Shown piece by piece: positions 1 to 8,386 of a DNA stretch of 64,000 bases. The stretch lies in NCBI GenBank assembly GCA_947503885.1, contig CANNFD010000005.1:62001-126000 (forward strand), read 5' to 3'. Position 1 is the stretch's first letter, and every line of letters begins with the position of its first letter. Under the pieces are notes generated by a model. It did not search any database, had not been told where the DNA came from, and saw only the letters and a program-made list of their open reading frames with translations. The stretch comes from an uncultured Olleya sp. GTDB lineage: Bacteria; Bacteroidota; Bacteroidia; Flavobacteriales; Flavobacteriaceae. The translations under genes and the position numbers were made by a program.

Positions 1-16
1 TAGGTAAAACTTAGTA

Positions 17-24
17 TATTTTTG
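17..24 (+). promoter_or_regulatory. Predicted -7 box for the SusCD operon
   Basis: The sequence TATTTTTG matches the Bacteroidetes -7 consensus TAnnTTTG. It would give a leader of about 90 bases before the susC-like start codon at 123. The -33 element would lie outside the window, so the assignment rests on one box only. Confidence 0.35.
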
Positions 25-122
25 AATATTTGAAAAATAAATTGAAATTTTAACCAATAAATATTGTTTAATTAACTTTTTATTATGATTTTTGGCGTAG
101 ACTAATTCAAATAAATTATAAA

Positions 123-3100
123 ATGAAAACAAAGTTTAGTGGAATTTTAACGCTATTTCTAGCGTTTGTTGTGCAACTATCGTTCGCACAAGACAAAACA
201 GTTTCAGGAGTTGTTTCTGACGAAAATGGGTTGCCTTTACCTTCGGCAACTATTGTAGTTAAAGGAACCTCTCAAGGAACGACAACAGATTTTGATGGTA
301 ACTACTCAATTGGTGTAACAACTGGTGGTGTGTTAACATTTAGTTATGTTGGTTATGGTACTAAAGAAGTAACAGTTGGTGCTAGTAACAGTATTAATGT
401 AAGTCTAGAGCCAGACAATGCTCTTGACGAAGTAGTAATTACCGTTTTAGGTATTGAGAGAAAAGCGGATGAGCTTACTGCAGCTACTGAGACAGTAGAC
501 GCAGAAGTACTTACGCAAGCATCTAACCCTAACGTAATACAGAGTTTAGCTGGTAAAGTATCAGGATTAAAAATTAACACAACTAATAACGGTGTTAATC
601 AATCAACTCGTATTGTATTAAGAGGTAATAGATCTTTAACAGGTAGTAATGAAGCGTTAATTGTTATTGATGGAGCAATTTCATCAGCTAACACATTAGC
701 AAACCTTTCTCCTGAGATTATTGCATCTACAAACGTAATTAAAGGAGCTGGTGGTAGTGCACTATACGGTTCTCAAGGTGCGAATGGAGTTATTATTGTA
801 ACAACTAAAAGAGGTACATCTGACGAAAAAATTAGAGTAGACGTAAACAGTTCTATTCAATTTGAGTCAGTATCTTTCTTACCAAAAAGACAGACTAAGT
901 ATGGTCAAGGTTGGAATGGTGGTCACGTAGCTTACGAAAACGGAGGATGGGGTCCAGAATTTGATGGATCAATGATGCCTGTAGGTTTAGCTCAAGCTGA
1001 CGGTTCTTACATTATGGCACCTTACTCTCCTATTGAAGATAACATTAAAGATTTCTTCAAAACAGGTACAATTAAGCAAACAGGTGTTTCTATATCTGGT
1101 GGTGATGCTTCATCTTATGCGCTTCTTTCTGTTAACAGACAAAACACTGATTTTGTTGTTGATAAAGATGAGTTAGGAAGAACAAACATCCTTTTTAAAG
1201 GAGGTAAAACTATCGGAAAATGGGAATTAGGTGGAAACGTAAACTATGTAAACTCTAAGAGTGGTACAACTACTTCTGCTTTATTTACAGAGTTATTACA
1301 AACTGCAACTAACATACCTGTAGGAATGTTTTCTCAACCATTAAATCAATATCACTGGACATCATATTACAGAAGTCCATATTGGATGAGAGATAATATT
1401 AGAAACAATAACGAAAGCGATCGTTTTAATGGTATAATTAATTTAAAATATCAAATTAATGATAACATCAACATTAGCTCTCTTTCAAGTTTAAGAACTT
1501 TTAGCAGTAACTTTATGGGTTATACTAATGGATACACTGACCAATTAGGTGTTGGAGGTGGAGACCACTCTACTGTATCTACATTTAGTACAAACAACCA
1601 AGAGTCTAAAAATATCTATAATGATATATTCTTAAACTTTGACTATATGTTAAACGAAGATGTTTCTTTAAAAGCAACACTTGGTAATAACATACAAGAT
1701 AACTGGTCTACATTTACTAGTGTAGGAGGAAGTAACTTAACAATTCCTGGTTTTTACAACATTGACAACATTACAGGAACACCAAGTGTTTCTAACAGTT
1801 CAAGTAGAAATAGAAGTTTTGCAGTTTTTGCAAGTGTAGATTTAGGTTATAAAGATTTCTTATTTGCTACATTAACAGGAAGAAATGACTGGACATCAAG
1901 ATTAAATAAAGACAATAACTCTTTCTTTTATCCAAGTGCTGGTTTATCTTTCATAGCAACAAAAGCATTCCCAGAATTAAAAGGAGATGTTTTAAACTAT
2001 GCTAAATTCTCTGCTAACTACGCAAGAGTAGGTAATGACCGTGTAAACACATATGAGATTAACAGTACTTTAAATCAAGTTAGTGGTTTCCCATTCGGAG
2101 GACTTAACTCTTTTGGTTTAGATACAAGTGTTGCAGATCCTAACTTAGTAAATGAGTTTATCACTAATAAAGAAATAGGATTTAACTTAGCTTTCTTTAA
2201 AGGTGACCGTGTAACATTAGGAGGTTCTTTCTACAAAACAAACAATACAGACTTAGTAACTAACGTTACTTCTTCTACTGCTTCTGGTTTAACAAGATCT
2301 ACAATTAACATTGGAGAAACTGAAACTACAGGTTATGAGATTGATTTAGGACTTACTCCTTTTAGAAATGAAAACTTTAGATGGGACTTAAACTTCAACA
2401 TTGCTTCTGATGAAACAATCGTTAAAAAAGTATCTGACAACACTGATGAAGTTGCTTTAGGAAACGGAAATGCAGATATAGGTGTTTTTGCAACTGTAGG
2501 TGAAGCTTTCCCTTTAATTAAAGGTACAGGTTACCAAAGAGACCCTAATGGTCGTGTTTTAATTGATCCTTCAACAGGAAACCCATTAAAAACTTCAGAA
2601 TTTATCAACTTAGGTGTTGCTAACCCTGATTATGTATTAGGATTAAGTTCTTCATTAACATATAAAGGATTTAGATTAGCTGGTGTATTTGATTACAGAA
2701 CTGGAGGTCAGTTTTGGGCAGGTACTAAAGACTGGTTATCTTGGAGTGGACATTTAATTGAGTCTGCTGAAAACGGAAGAAGAGGATTTATTTTCCCTAA
2801 CTCTGCAATCGAGACTTCTCCAGGAGTTTATACAGCTAACACAAACGTAGTAACAGGTGGTACAACTTATGCTAACTACCTAGATTATTTCTCTAACGAA
2901 TATAGAGATGTATCAGAAAACTTTGTATTAGATGCAACAGCATTTAAAGTAAGAGAGCTTTCATTAAGCTATAGCTTCGACAAAAAAGTATTAGACCAAA
3001 TAGGGTTTACTAACTTAAGAGTTGGTGTTAATGCAAGAAATCCTTTTGTTGTATTACCTAAAGAAAACAGAGGATATGCTGATCCAGAATTCTCTAACAC

Positions 3101-3185
3101 AACCGGTAACGCACAAGGTTTAAGTGTATCTGGACAATATCCAGCTACAAGAAGCTACGGATTAAGTGTTAATTTAACTTTTTAA
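123..3185 (+). CDS. SusC/RagA-family TonB-linked outer membrane protein
   Basis: This is a 1020-residue outer-membrane transporter of the SusC type, which imports a ligand captured by its SusD partner using TonB energy. A signal peptide (residues 1-22, ending SFA before QDK) is followed by a carboxypeptidase-like regulatory domain (about 25-105), then a TonB plug (about 108-232) containing VVITVLGIERKADEL, LRGNRSL and GAGGSALYGSQGANGVI, then a long aromatic-rich beta-barrel that ends in NLTF, with the terminal Phe expected for outer-membrane insertion. The SusD-like gene starts 12 bases after its stop. The regulatory and plug domains are about two-thirds identical to a segment inside the macroglobulin at 18332-24868. 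The substrate cannot be read from the sequence, because no glycan or peptide hydrolase is attached to the operon. Confidence 0.95.
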   Translation: MKTKFSGILTLFLAFVVQLSFAQDKTVSGVVSDENGLPLPSATIVVKGTSQGTTTDFDGNYSIGVTTGGVLTFSYVGYGTKEVTVGASNSINVSLEPDNALDEVVITVLGIERKADELTAATETVDAEVLTQASNPNVIQSLAGKVSGLKINTTNNGVNQSTRIVLRGNRSLTGSNEALIVIDGAISSANTLANLSPEIIASTNVIKGAGGSALYGSQGANGVIIVTTKRGTSDEKIRVDVNSSIQFESVSFLPKRQTKYGQGWNGGHVAYENGGWGPEFDGSMMPVGLAQADGSYIMAPYSPIEDNIKDFFKTGTIKQTGVSISGGDASSYALLSVNRQNTDFVVDKDELGRTNILFKGGKTIGKWELGGNVNYVNSKSGTTTSALFTELLQTATNIPVGMFSQPLNQYHWTSYYRSPYWMRDNIRNNNESDRFNGIINLKYQINDNINISSLSSLRTFSSNFMGYTNGYTDQLGVGGGDHSTVSTFSTNNQESKNIYNDIFLNFDYMLNEDVSLKATLGNNIQDNWSTFTSVGGSNLTIPGFYNIDNITGTPSVSNSSSRNRSFAVFASVDLGYKDFLFATLTGRNDWTSRLNKDNNSFFYPSAGLSFIATKAFPELKGDVLNYAKFSANYARVGNDRVNTYEINSTLNQVSGFPFGGLNSFGLDTSVADPNLVNEFITNKEIGFNLAFFKGDRVTLGGSFYKTNNTDLVTNVTSSTASGLTRSTINIGETETTGYEIDLGLTPFRNENFRWDLNFNIASDETIVKKVSDNTDEVALGNGNADIGVFATVGEAFPLIKGTGYQRDPNGRVLIDPSTGNPLKTSEFINLGVANPDYVLGLSSSLTYKGFRLAGVFDYRTGGQFWAGTKDWLSWSGHLIESAENGRRGFIFPNSAIETSPGVYTANTNVVTGGTTYANYLDYFSNEYRDVSENFVLDATAFKVRELSLSYSFDKKVLDQIGFTNLRVGVNARNPFVVLPKENRGYADPEFSNTTGNAQGLSVSGQYPATRSYGLSVNLTF

Positions 3186-3197
3186 TAAAAATCAAAG

Positions 3198-4685
3198 ATG
3201 AAAACAAAATTTAATATTATACTATTAGTAATTGTCACAATTACTATGTCATGTAGCAACTATCTGGATGTAAATGACAGTCCAAATAGTCCGTCTTCAG
3301 ATGTTGTAACTCCTGATTTAGTATTAGCAGGTGCTTTAACATCAACTTATAGAACGCAAGCTAGAAGAATGAACATTCTAGGAAACGTAATGATGAACAG
3401 ATGGGGAGCTAACGTAAATGCTTTTACAGGAGGTTTCTCTGAAGAATTCTCTTTAGCAATTGATAATGCTTTTTATGATGATATCTACGATAACTTGTAT
3501 TTATCAACAGCTAACTTTCAAGCTATTATAGATTACCCAGGAACTGAATATAACAACCATAAAGCAATTGCTAAAATCATGAAAGCTTTTTACTTTCAGT
3601 ATTTAGTTGATTTATATGGAGATATTCCTTACACTGAAGCTCATAAAGGTATTGATAACTTAACACCTGCATACGATGATGATGCTGTTATCTATAGAGA
3701 TTTAGTTTCTGAGATTGATGAAGCAATTCAATTAATTCAATCTTCTGGTTCTTCTAAATCAGTAGGATCTGAAGATGTAGTTTACAATGGAGCAATGACT
3801 AACTGGACAGCTTTAGCTAACACAGTTAAGTTAAGATTACTATTAAGACAAGCGACTAAAGCTTATACTTTAGCTAATGATGCTGAGTTAGCAACTTACT
3901 TAGATACTCAATTTGCTTTATTAGACGGGAATACTTTTATTTCTTCTGATGCTAAAATCAACCCAGGATATTCAAATGGGCAAGTTGCTCAACAAAATCC
4001 TTTTTATGCTTTAATGTTTTCTAATAACGAGACAACATCAGTTAGTTATAACTTCTACAGAGGTTCTGACTACGCTATTGAGTTCTTAAAAGGAAACTTC
4101 CCAGGAGCTGTACCAGATGTTAGGTTAACTGCTCTTTACGGTCAAGATGACGATGGTAACTACACAGGACATACACAAGGTTTAGATGGAACACAATCTC
4201 CAGAAACACTTTCTCCAATTGGTCCAGGTTTAGTAATAAACTCTGCTCAAGATGGATACATCATGACAGCTGCTGAATCTTACTTATTACAAGCTGAAGC
4301 ACAGTTATTAGGTAAAATAAGTGGTAATGCAGGAAACAGCTTCCAAGCTGGTATTGATGCATCATTTGCTTTATTTGGTTTATCATCAGCTTCATATAAC
4401 CCAACTGCTCCAACTATTGGATGGGCTGGTACTGATGCTGAAAAAACTGAAGCTATCATGAGACAAAAATGGGTAGCATTAAATGGAATTAATGGAATTG
4501 AATCTTATATCGAGTTTACAAGAACTGGATATCCTTCAGGAATCCCATTAGCTACAACTGCTCAATCATCAACTAGACCTAAGAGATTATTATATCCTTC
4601 GTCTGAGTTAATTTCTAATGCGTCTAATGTACCATCAGTATCAAGTGCTCAAGCATTTGCTACGGGACCATTCTGGGCACAATAA
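3198..4685 (+). CDS. SusD/RagB-family surface lipoprotein
   Basis: A 495-residue SusD-type ligand-binding lipoprotein that caps the SusC barrel encoded just upstream. The N-terminus is a lipoprotein signal with the acylated Cys at residue 19 (ITMSC). The body resembles the SusD_RagB-like branch: helical TPR-like repeats with motifs such as AIAKIMKAFYFQYLVDLYGDIPY, shortened here as KAFYFQYLVDLYGDIPY, and a late region with ESYLLQAEAQL and IMRQKWVALNGINGIESY, seen as RQKWVALNGINGIESY. The first residues MKTKFN echo the SusC leader MKTKFS. It is certainly co-transcribed with SusC (12-base gap). The bound substrate is unknown. Confidence 0.93.
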   Translation: MKTKFNIILLVIVTITMSCSNYLDVNDSPNSPSSDVVTPDLVLAGALTSTYRTQARRMNILGNVMMNRWGANVNAFTGGFSEEFSLAIDNAFYDDIYDNLYLSTANFQAIIDYPGTEYNNHKAIAKIMKAFYFQYLVDLYGDIPYTEAHKGIDNLTPAYDDDAVIYRDLVSEIDEAIQLIQSSGSSKSVGSEDVVYNGAMTNWTALANTVKLRLLLRQATKAYTLANDAELATYLDTQFALLDGNTFISSDAKINPGYSNGQVAQQNPFYALMFSNNETTSVSYNFYRGSDYAIEFLKGNFPGAVPDVRLTALYGQDDDGNYTGHTQGLDGTQSPETLSPIGPGLVINSAQDGYIMTAAESYLLQAEAQLLGKISGNAGNSFQAGIDASFALFGLSSASYNPTAPTIGWAGTDAEKTEAIMRQKWVALNGINGIESYIEFTRTGYPSGIPLATTAQSSTRPKRLLYPSSELISNASNVPSVSSAQAFATGPFWAQ

Positions 4686-4703
4686 TCTATAAAAAGAAAA
4701 ATT

Positions 4704-5606
4704 ATGAAAAATTTAAGAACTTATTTGTTGGCAGTTTTAAGCTGCTCGCTTTTAGCATCATGTATCGTTGATGACGAGATAGATGTAAATGAACAATACT
4801 ATAACAGCCCACTAGTTGTAGGATTTAAAACTGCTGAAAACTTAGGAAACTTTGTAGAAGAGCCAGGTGCACAGTTTGATTTTGATATCCCTGTACACCT
4901 AATTGGAGGACAATCAGGTCAACCATCAGGATCTACAATCACTATGTCTTACGAGATTGGAACATTTGCAGATTTAAAAATATCTGATGATCAATTAGCT
5001 GAATTAGAGACAATGTTAGATGTTAACAACACACCACTTGATCCAAGTGATGATGTTAGAAAATATCCGATTGCAGAAGTTGGAACTCATTTTGACTGGG
5101 TAGATACTACATTAGAAACTACTATCCCTGCAAACTCAACATTTGATTTAATTCCTATTAAAGTAAATAATGACGCTTTAGATAATGCAAAAACTACAGT
5201 TTTTGTTGTTAATCTTAAAACGTTAGTAACAGTTGATAACGTTGTAATATCTGAGCAATTAGAATCTACACTTGTTAAGTTACAATTATGTCGTACAGAT
5301 TTAGCTGGAACTTATAGTGTAAACTATAGTAATCCTGCTAACCATACGATTGTACACTTAGGTGGTGGTAACTATGAAATGGACTCTATGTTTGGATGGC
5401 CAGGTTCTGGTTATACGTCATATTTTTATGCATGTGCTGGACAATTAATCTTTACTGAATGGGCATTCTCTAACGAGATTATTCAAGGAAGTCCTGGTTA
5501 TGTTGATCAAAATACAGGTCAATTAGTATTCCCTGAGTTTGGTATTGGTAGAGCATCTGGTCCTCCAATCTACTCTGGTTCTACTTGGATATTAACTTTA
5601 CAATAA
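4704..5606 (+). CDS. Surface lipoprotein of the SusCD operon, function unknown
   Basis: A 300-residue lipoprotein with acylated Cys20 in the lipobox LASC. It follows the SusD gene by 18 bases. An N-terminal half with beta-sandwich character (residues about 30-195) is followed by a C-terminal part with several Trp, Tyr and Gly residues (GWPGSGYTSYFYACAGQ), which might bind a ligand. Position and composition are those of the third or fourth gene of many Sus-like loci, which encode accessory surface binding proteins. I do not recognise a named family with confidence. A role in ligand capture beside SusCD is inference from context. Confidence 0.75.
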   Translation: MKNLRTYLLAVLSCSLLASCIVDDEIDVNEQYYNSPLVVGFKTAENLGNFVEEPGAQFDFDIPVHLIGGQSGQPSGSTITMSYEIGTFADLKISDDQLAELETMLDVNNTPLDPSDDVRKYPIAEVGTHFDWVDTTLETTIPANSTFDLIPIKVNNDALDNAKTTVFVVNLKTLVTVDNVVISEQLESTLVKLQLCRTDLAGTYSVNYSNPANHTIVHLGGGNYEMDSMFGWPGSGYTSYFYACAGQLIFTEWAFSNEIIQGSPGYVDQNTGQLVFPEFGIGRASGPPIYSGSTWILTLQ

Positions 5607-5618
5607 AAAATATAAAAG

Positions 5619-6635
5619 ATGAAATACATTAAAAATATATTATTATCATTTACAGTTGTAGCTTTTACTTCTTGTGTTAATGATGATGTAAACTATACTA
5701 CTTCAGTTAAGCCTATAGTATCAAAAACAGGTCAATCTGCAACTAGTGTAATGGAAGGAGAAACTATCACTGTTTCTCTTGAGACAAACATGACTTATAA
5801 AGAAAGAATGGACTTTAAACTAGAATTAGTTTCTGGTGGTTCAAACTCTGATTATTTTGTTAGTGATGCTGATGGTTTACCTGTAGGTGCAACATCTGTT
5901 GATGATGGTTTTGGAGCTTTTGGTTATAAAGTTTCGTTTCCTGCATATGCTGAAACGCACACATTTAATGTAACAGCTACTAAAGATGTTTTAAATGAGC
6001 CTACTGAAACTTTAAAGTTTAAGTTAACAAGTGCTGATAACAAAAATGGTTTAGCTGCAGGTGGAGCAATTTACTTTGATTTAGAAGTAACTAACTTTGT
6101 CGATGATAGATTATCTGTGGTTGTTGATTGGGATAATGTAGTAACTTATTCTACTTTAAAGAGAAACATTTTAGAAACAGATTTAGATGATGAAGAAATT
6201 AGTCATACTGAAAGTTTATGTGGAATAGTTGATTACGACTTTTTCCTTAACACTTTTGATGCTTACGCATTTACTGGAGACTGTCCTGAAAATGTAAATC
6301 ATAACACTGTAAATAGTGGTAGCGTTGGGACATCAGTTTTAGCTGATGGTACTTACGATGTAGTTATTGATTTATGGGATTATGACTTTGGTTTAGATGC
6401 TGATGATAATGAAGAATTAAGCGCTGACATTGCTTTTCCTTTCAGTGTACAAATTTCTCATATCGGAACATTTAATGCTACTTTAGATTTCCCTGACCTA
6501 TATTTCTCTTCTAATACTACTAGTGCTAATGGTGCTAATGGTGATGAAGGAAGTGTTGTTGTAGCTACTATTGAAGTAGTTGGAGGAAAGTATAAAGTAT
6601 ATGACAGATTTGGTGACTTAGTTGCTGCTGAATAA
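5619..6635 (+). CDS. Surface lipoprotein of the SusCD operon, Calx-beta-like fold possible
   Basis: A 338-residue lipoprotein with acylated Cys19 (FTSC). Residues about 35-160 look like a Calx-beta or immunoglobulin-like beta-sandwich, with MEGETITVSLETNMTYKE and NEPTETLKFKLTSA. The rest is strongly acidic (DLDDEEISHTE, DYDFGLDADDNEEL), as in many calcium-binding surface proteins of marine bacteria. It lies 12 bases after the previous lipoprotein and is the last gene of the operon; a strong terminator follows 28 bases after its stop. Function unknown; an accessory binding role with SusCD is inferred. Confidence 0.75.
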   Translation: MKYIKNILLSFTVVAFTSCVNDDVNYTTSVKPIVSKTGQSATSVMEGETITVSLETNMTYKERMDFKLELVSGGSNSDYFVSDADGLPVGATSVDDGFGAFGYKVSFPAYAETHTFNVTATKDVLNEPTETLKFKLTSADNKNGLAAGGAIYFDLEVTNFVDDRLSVVVDWDNVVTYSTLKRNILETDLDDEEISHTESLCGIVDYDFFLNTFDAYAFTGDCPENVNHNTVNSGSVGTSVLADGTYDVVIDLWDYDFGLDADDNEELSADIAFPFSVQISHIGTFNATLDFPDLYFSSNTTSANGANGDEGSVVVATIEVVGGKYKVYDRFGDLVAAE

Positions 6636-6663
6636 GCATTATATTTCTTTTAAGAAACACATT

Positions 6664-6694
6664 AAAGAGCCTGCAATTTGCAGGCTCTTTTTTT
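6664..6694 (+). terminator. Rho-independent terminator of the SusCD operon
   Basis: An 11-bp perfect stem (AAAGAGCCTGC paired with GCAGGCTCTTT), a 5-base loop and a run of seven T. It ends directly before the -7 box of rlmB, so the terminator and the next promoter touch. Confidence 0.9.
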
Positions 6695-6695
6695 A

Positions 6696-6703
6696 TACCT
6701 TTG
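6696..6703 (+). promoter_or_regulatory. Predicted -7 box of rlmB, giving a near-leaderless transcript
   Basis: TACCTTTG is an exact TAnnTTTG match. The only candidate -33 element (TTTG at 6677-6680) lies in the terminator loop with a short 15-base spacer. The ATG at 6708 is 4 bases after the box, so initiation would occur at or next to the start codon. Confidence 0.6.
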
Positions 6704-6707
6704 TGTC

Positions 6708-7442
6708 ATGGAAAAAACAACTCAGATATTTGGACTTAGAGCAATTATTGAAGCTTTAAATGCAGGAGAACATGTAGATAAAGTCTTTTTACAAAAAGGA
6801 CTGAAAGGAGACTTGTTTCAGGAACTAGAAACAGTTTTAAAAACCAAAAGGGTTAACTCATCTTATGTTCCTGTTGAAAAATTAAATAGATTAACAAAAA
6901 ATAATCACCAAGGTGCTGTTGCGCAAATATCTCCTGTCAAATTTTATGACATTGAAGAGTTATATGAAATGGTATCTAATAAAAACAAAACTCCTTTGTT
7001 TTTATTACTTGATCAACTAAGTGATGTTAGAAACTTTGGTGCCATAATACGTACCGCAGAGTGTACTGGTGTTGATGGTATAATTATACAAAGTAAAGGT
7101 GCTGCTCCTGTTAATGGAGATACTATTAAAACAAGTGCGGGTGCGGTTTTTAAAGTGCCTATTTGTAGAGTTGACCATATTAAGGATGCTGTTTTCTTTT
7201 TGCAAGCATCAGATATTAAAGTGATTGCTGCTACAGAAAAAACAGATAACACATTATACGATGTGTCTTTTAAAGAACCTTGTGCTATAATTATGGGATC
7301 TGAAGGTCGTGGTATTAATCCATCGATTTTAAAAATTGCAAACGAGAAAGCTAAATTACCTTTACTTGGTGAAATAGAATCTTTAAACGTAAGTGTGGCT
7401 TGTGGTGCTTTTTTATATGAAGCGGTAAGACAACGTTTATAA
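6708..7442 (+). CDS. rlmB: 23S rRNA (guanosine(2251)-2'-O)-methyltransferase RlmB
   Basis: A SpoU-family (SPOUT) methyltransferase of 244 residues that 2'-O-methylates G2251 in the peptidyl-transferase P-loop of 23S rRNA using S-adenosylmethionine. The N-terminal substrate-binding part begins QIFGLRAIIEAL. The C-terminal knot carries the three family motifs: NFGAIIRTAECTGVDG, IIMGSEGRGI and LNVSVACGAFLYEAVR. I chose ATG 6708 because the in-frame ATG 30 bases upstream lies inside the terminator stem. The last 6 bases overlap the convergent rhomboid gene. It is a single-gene unit with its own promoter. Confidence 0.93.
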   Translation: MEKTTQIFGLRAIIEALNAGEHVDKVFLQKGLKGDLFQELETVLKTKRVNSSYVPVEKLNRLTKNNHQGAVAQISPVKFYDIEELYEMVSNKNKTPLFLLLDQLSDVRNFGAIIRTAECTGVDGIIIQSKGAAPVNGDTIKTSAGAVFKVPICRVDHIKDAVFFLQASDIKVIAATEKTDNTLYDVSFKEPCAIIMGSEGRGINPSILKIANEKAKLPLLGEIESLNVSVACGAFLYEAVRQRL

Positions 7443-8189
7443 GTCTTTATTTTCTTTAAAAGTATAATGGATATTTAAAGGTTGAGTTACTTCTGGAGGG
7501 TTAGCTTCTGGTAGCTCCTCCTCTACTTTACTTTCAATAAAATATCCGTTTTCGTCAAAGTGCTGTAAAAACTCATCGTCTGCTTCGTTGTAATTTGGTT
7601 CTTCCCAGACGTAACGTTTTGGTTTTGCTATTTGTTTTCTAAATAGTAAAGCAAAAACTAAACCTACGATTAACCCACTTAAATGCCCTTCCCAAGAGAC
7701 ACCTACTTCTAAGGGTAATGTATTCCAAATCATACTACCATATAAAAACGCGACTAAAAGAGATAATGCTATAAGCCTATAGTATTTGGCAAAAACACCT
7801 TTAAAAAAAATAAAACTGGCTAATACATATATTAATCCGCTAGCCCCAATATGGTAAGAGGGTCTTCCAAAAGTCCAGGTTAAAAAACCTGAAAGTAAAA
7901 TACCGTATATTATTACTTTAAATGCTATTGGTCTATAAAAATAAAACAGTGCGGTACTTAGCACAAATAAAGGAATGGTATTATGCCATAAGTGTGAAAT
8001 ACCAGAATGTATAAATGGGCTAAAAAACACGCCTACTAAGCCTGATATTTTTTGTGGATAAACACCTAGTTTGTTTAAATTGAAACCAAACCTTATCTCG
8101 ATAGCAAAAATTAGCCATAACAATAGTACGAACGCTATTGGAAAGACTATTACATCTACTGTAAACTTAAATGGTTCTTGTTGTTTCAT
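7437..8189 (-). CDS. Rhomboid-family intramembrane serine protease
   Basis: A 250-residue polytopic membrane protease that cleaves substrates within the bilayer. The Ser-His dyad is visible: Ser117 in HIGASGLIY and His169 in WEGHLSG on a later helix. The protein has about six hydrophobic segments (from residue 12 to about 183) and a cytosolic C-terminal tail of about 65 acidic residues (NEADDEFLQHFDENGYF). The HxxxN-type element HSGISHLWHN (61-70) fits the loop and TM2 of rhomboids. The gene converges on rlmB with a 6-base overlap. Substrates are unknown. Confidence 0.9.
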   Translation of the reverse strand: MKQQEPFKFTVDVIVFPIAFVLLLWLIFAIEIRFGFNLNKLGVYPQKISGLVGVFFSPFIHSGISHLWHNTIPLFVLSTALFYFYRPIAFKVIIYGILLSGFLTWTFGRPSYHIGASGLIYVLASFIFFKGVFAKYYRLIALSLLVAFLYGSMIWNTLPLEVGVSWEGHLSGLIVGLVFALLFRKQIAKPKRYVWEEPNYNEADDEFLQHFDENGYFIESKVEEELPEANPPEVTQPLNIHYTFKENKDL

Positions 8190-8253
8190 TGATTATAAAT
8201 ATAGCAAATAGTTATCCATTATTAATGATACGCAAAATTGTCAGTCGGTTATT

Positions 8254-8358
8254 GCGTGAGGGATGGAACGGTTTGTTTGAAATCCTTTTTGCCTTAGCAA
8301 AAAGATTGAGTAGTGACAGCCCGACTTTTTTGTGAAGAATGAGCAAAAAAGGCACGCC
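8254..8358 (-). repeat. Structured intergenic element, copy A
   Basis: A 105-base element closed by GCGTG/CACGC ends, with an internal hairpin (CTTTTTGC, loop CTTA, GCAAAAAG) and the shared blocks GGATGGAA, ATCCTTTTT, AAAGAT and GACAGCCCGAC. It matches copy B at 26021-26129 in block order and shows a compensatory change in the closing stem. A C-A mismatch on the plus strand becomes a G-U pair on the minus strand, so any RNA is more likely read from the minus strand. It lies upstream of rarA between divergent genes. I recall similar elements from other Flavobacteriaceae but could not check. Confidence 0.6.
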
Positions 8359-8386
8359 AAAACAAAATTTAATTTAATTTTACATT

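Noticed and set aside
6678-6707. Alternative upstream ATG for rlmB giving ten extra residues
   Set aside because: The ATG lies inside the terminator stem-loop, upstream of the -7 box, and the extra residues have no family support.
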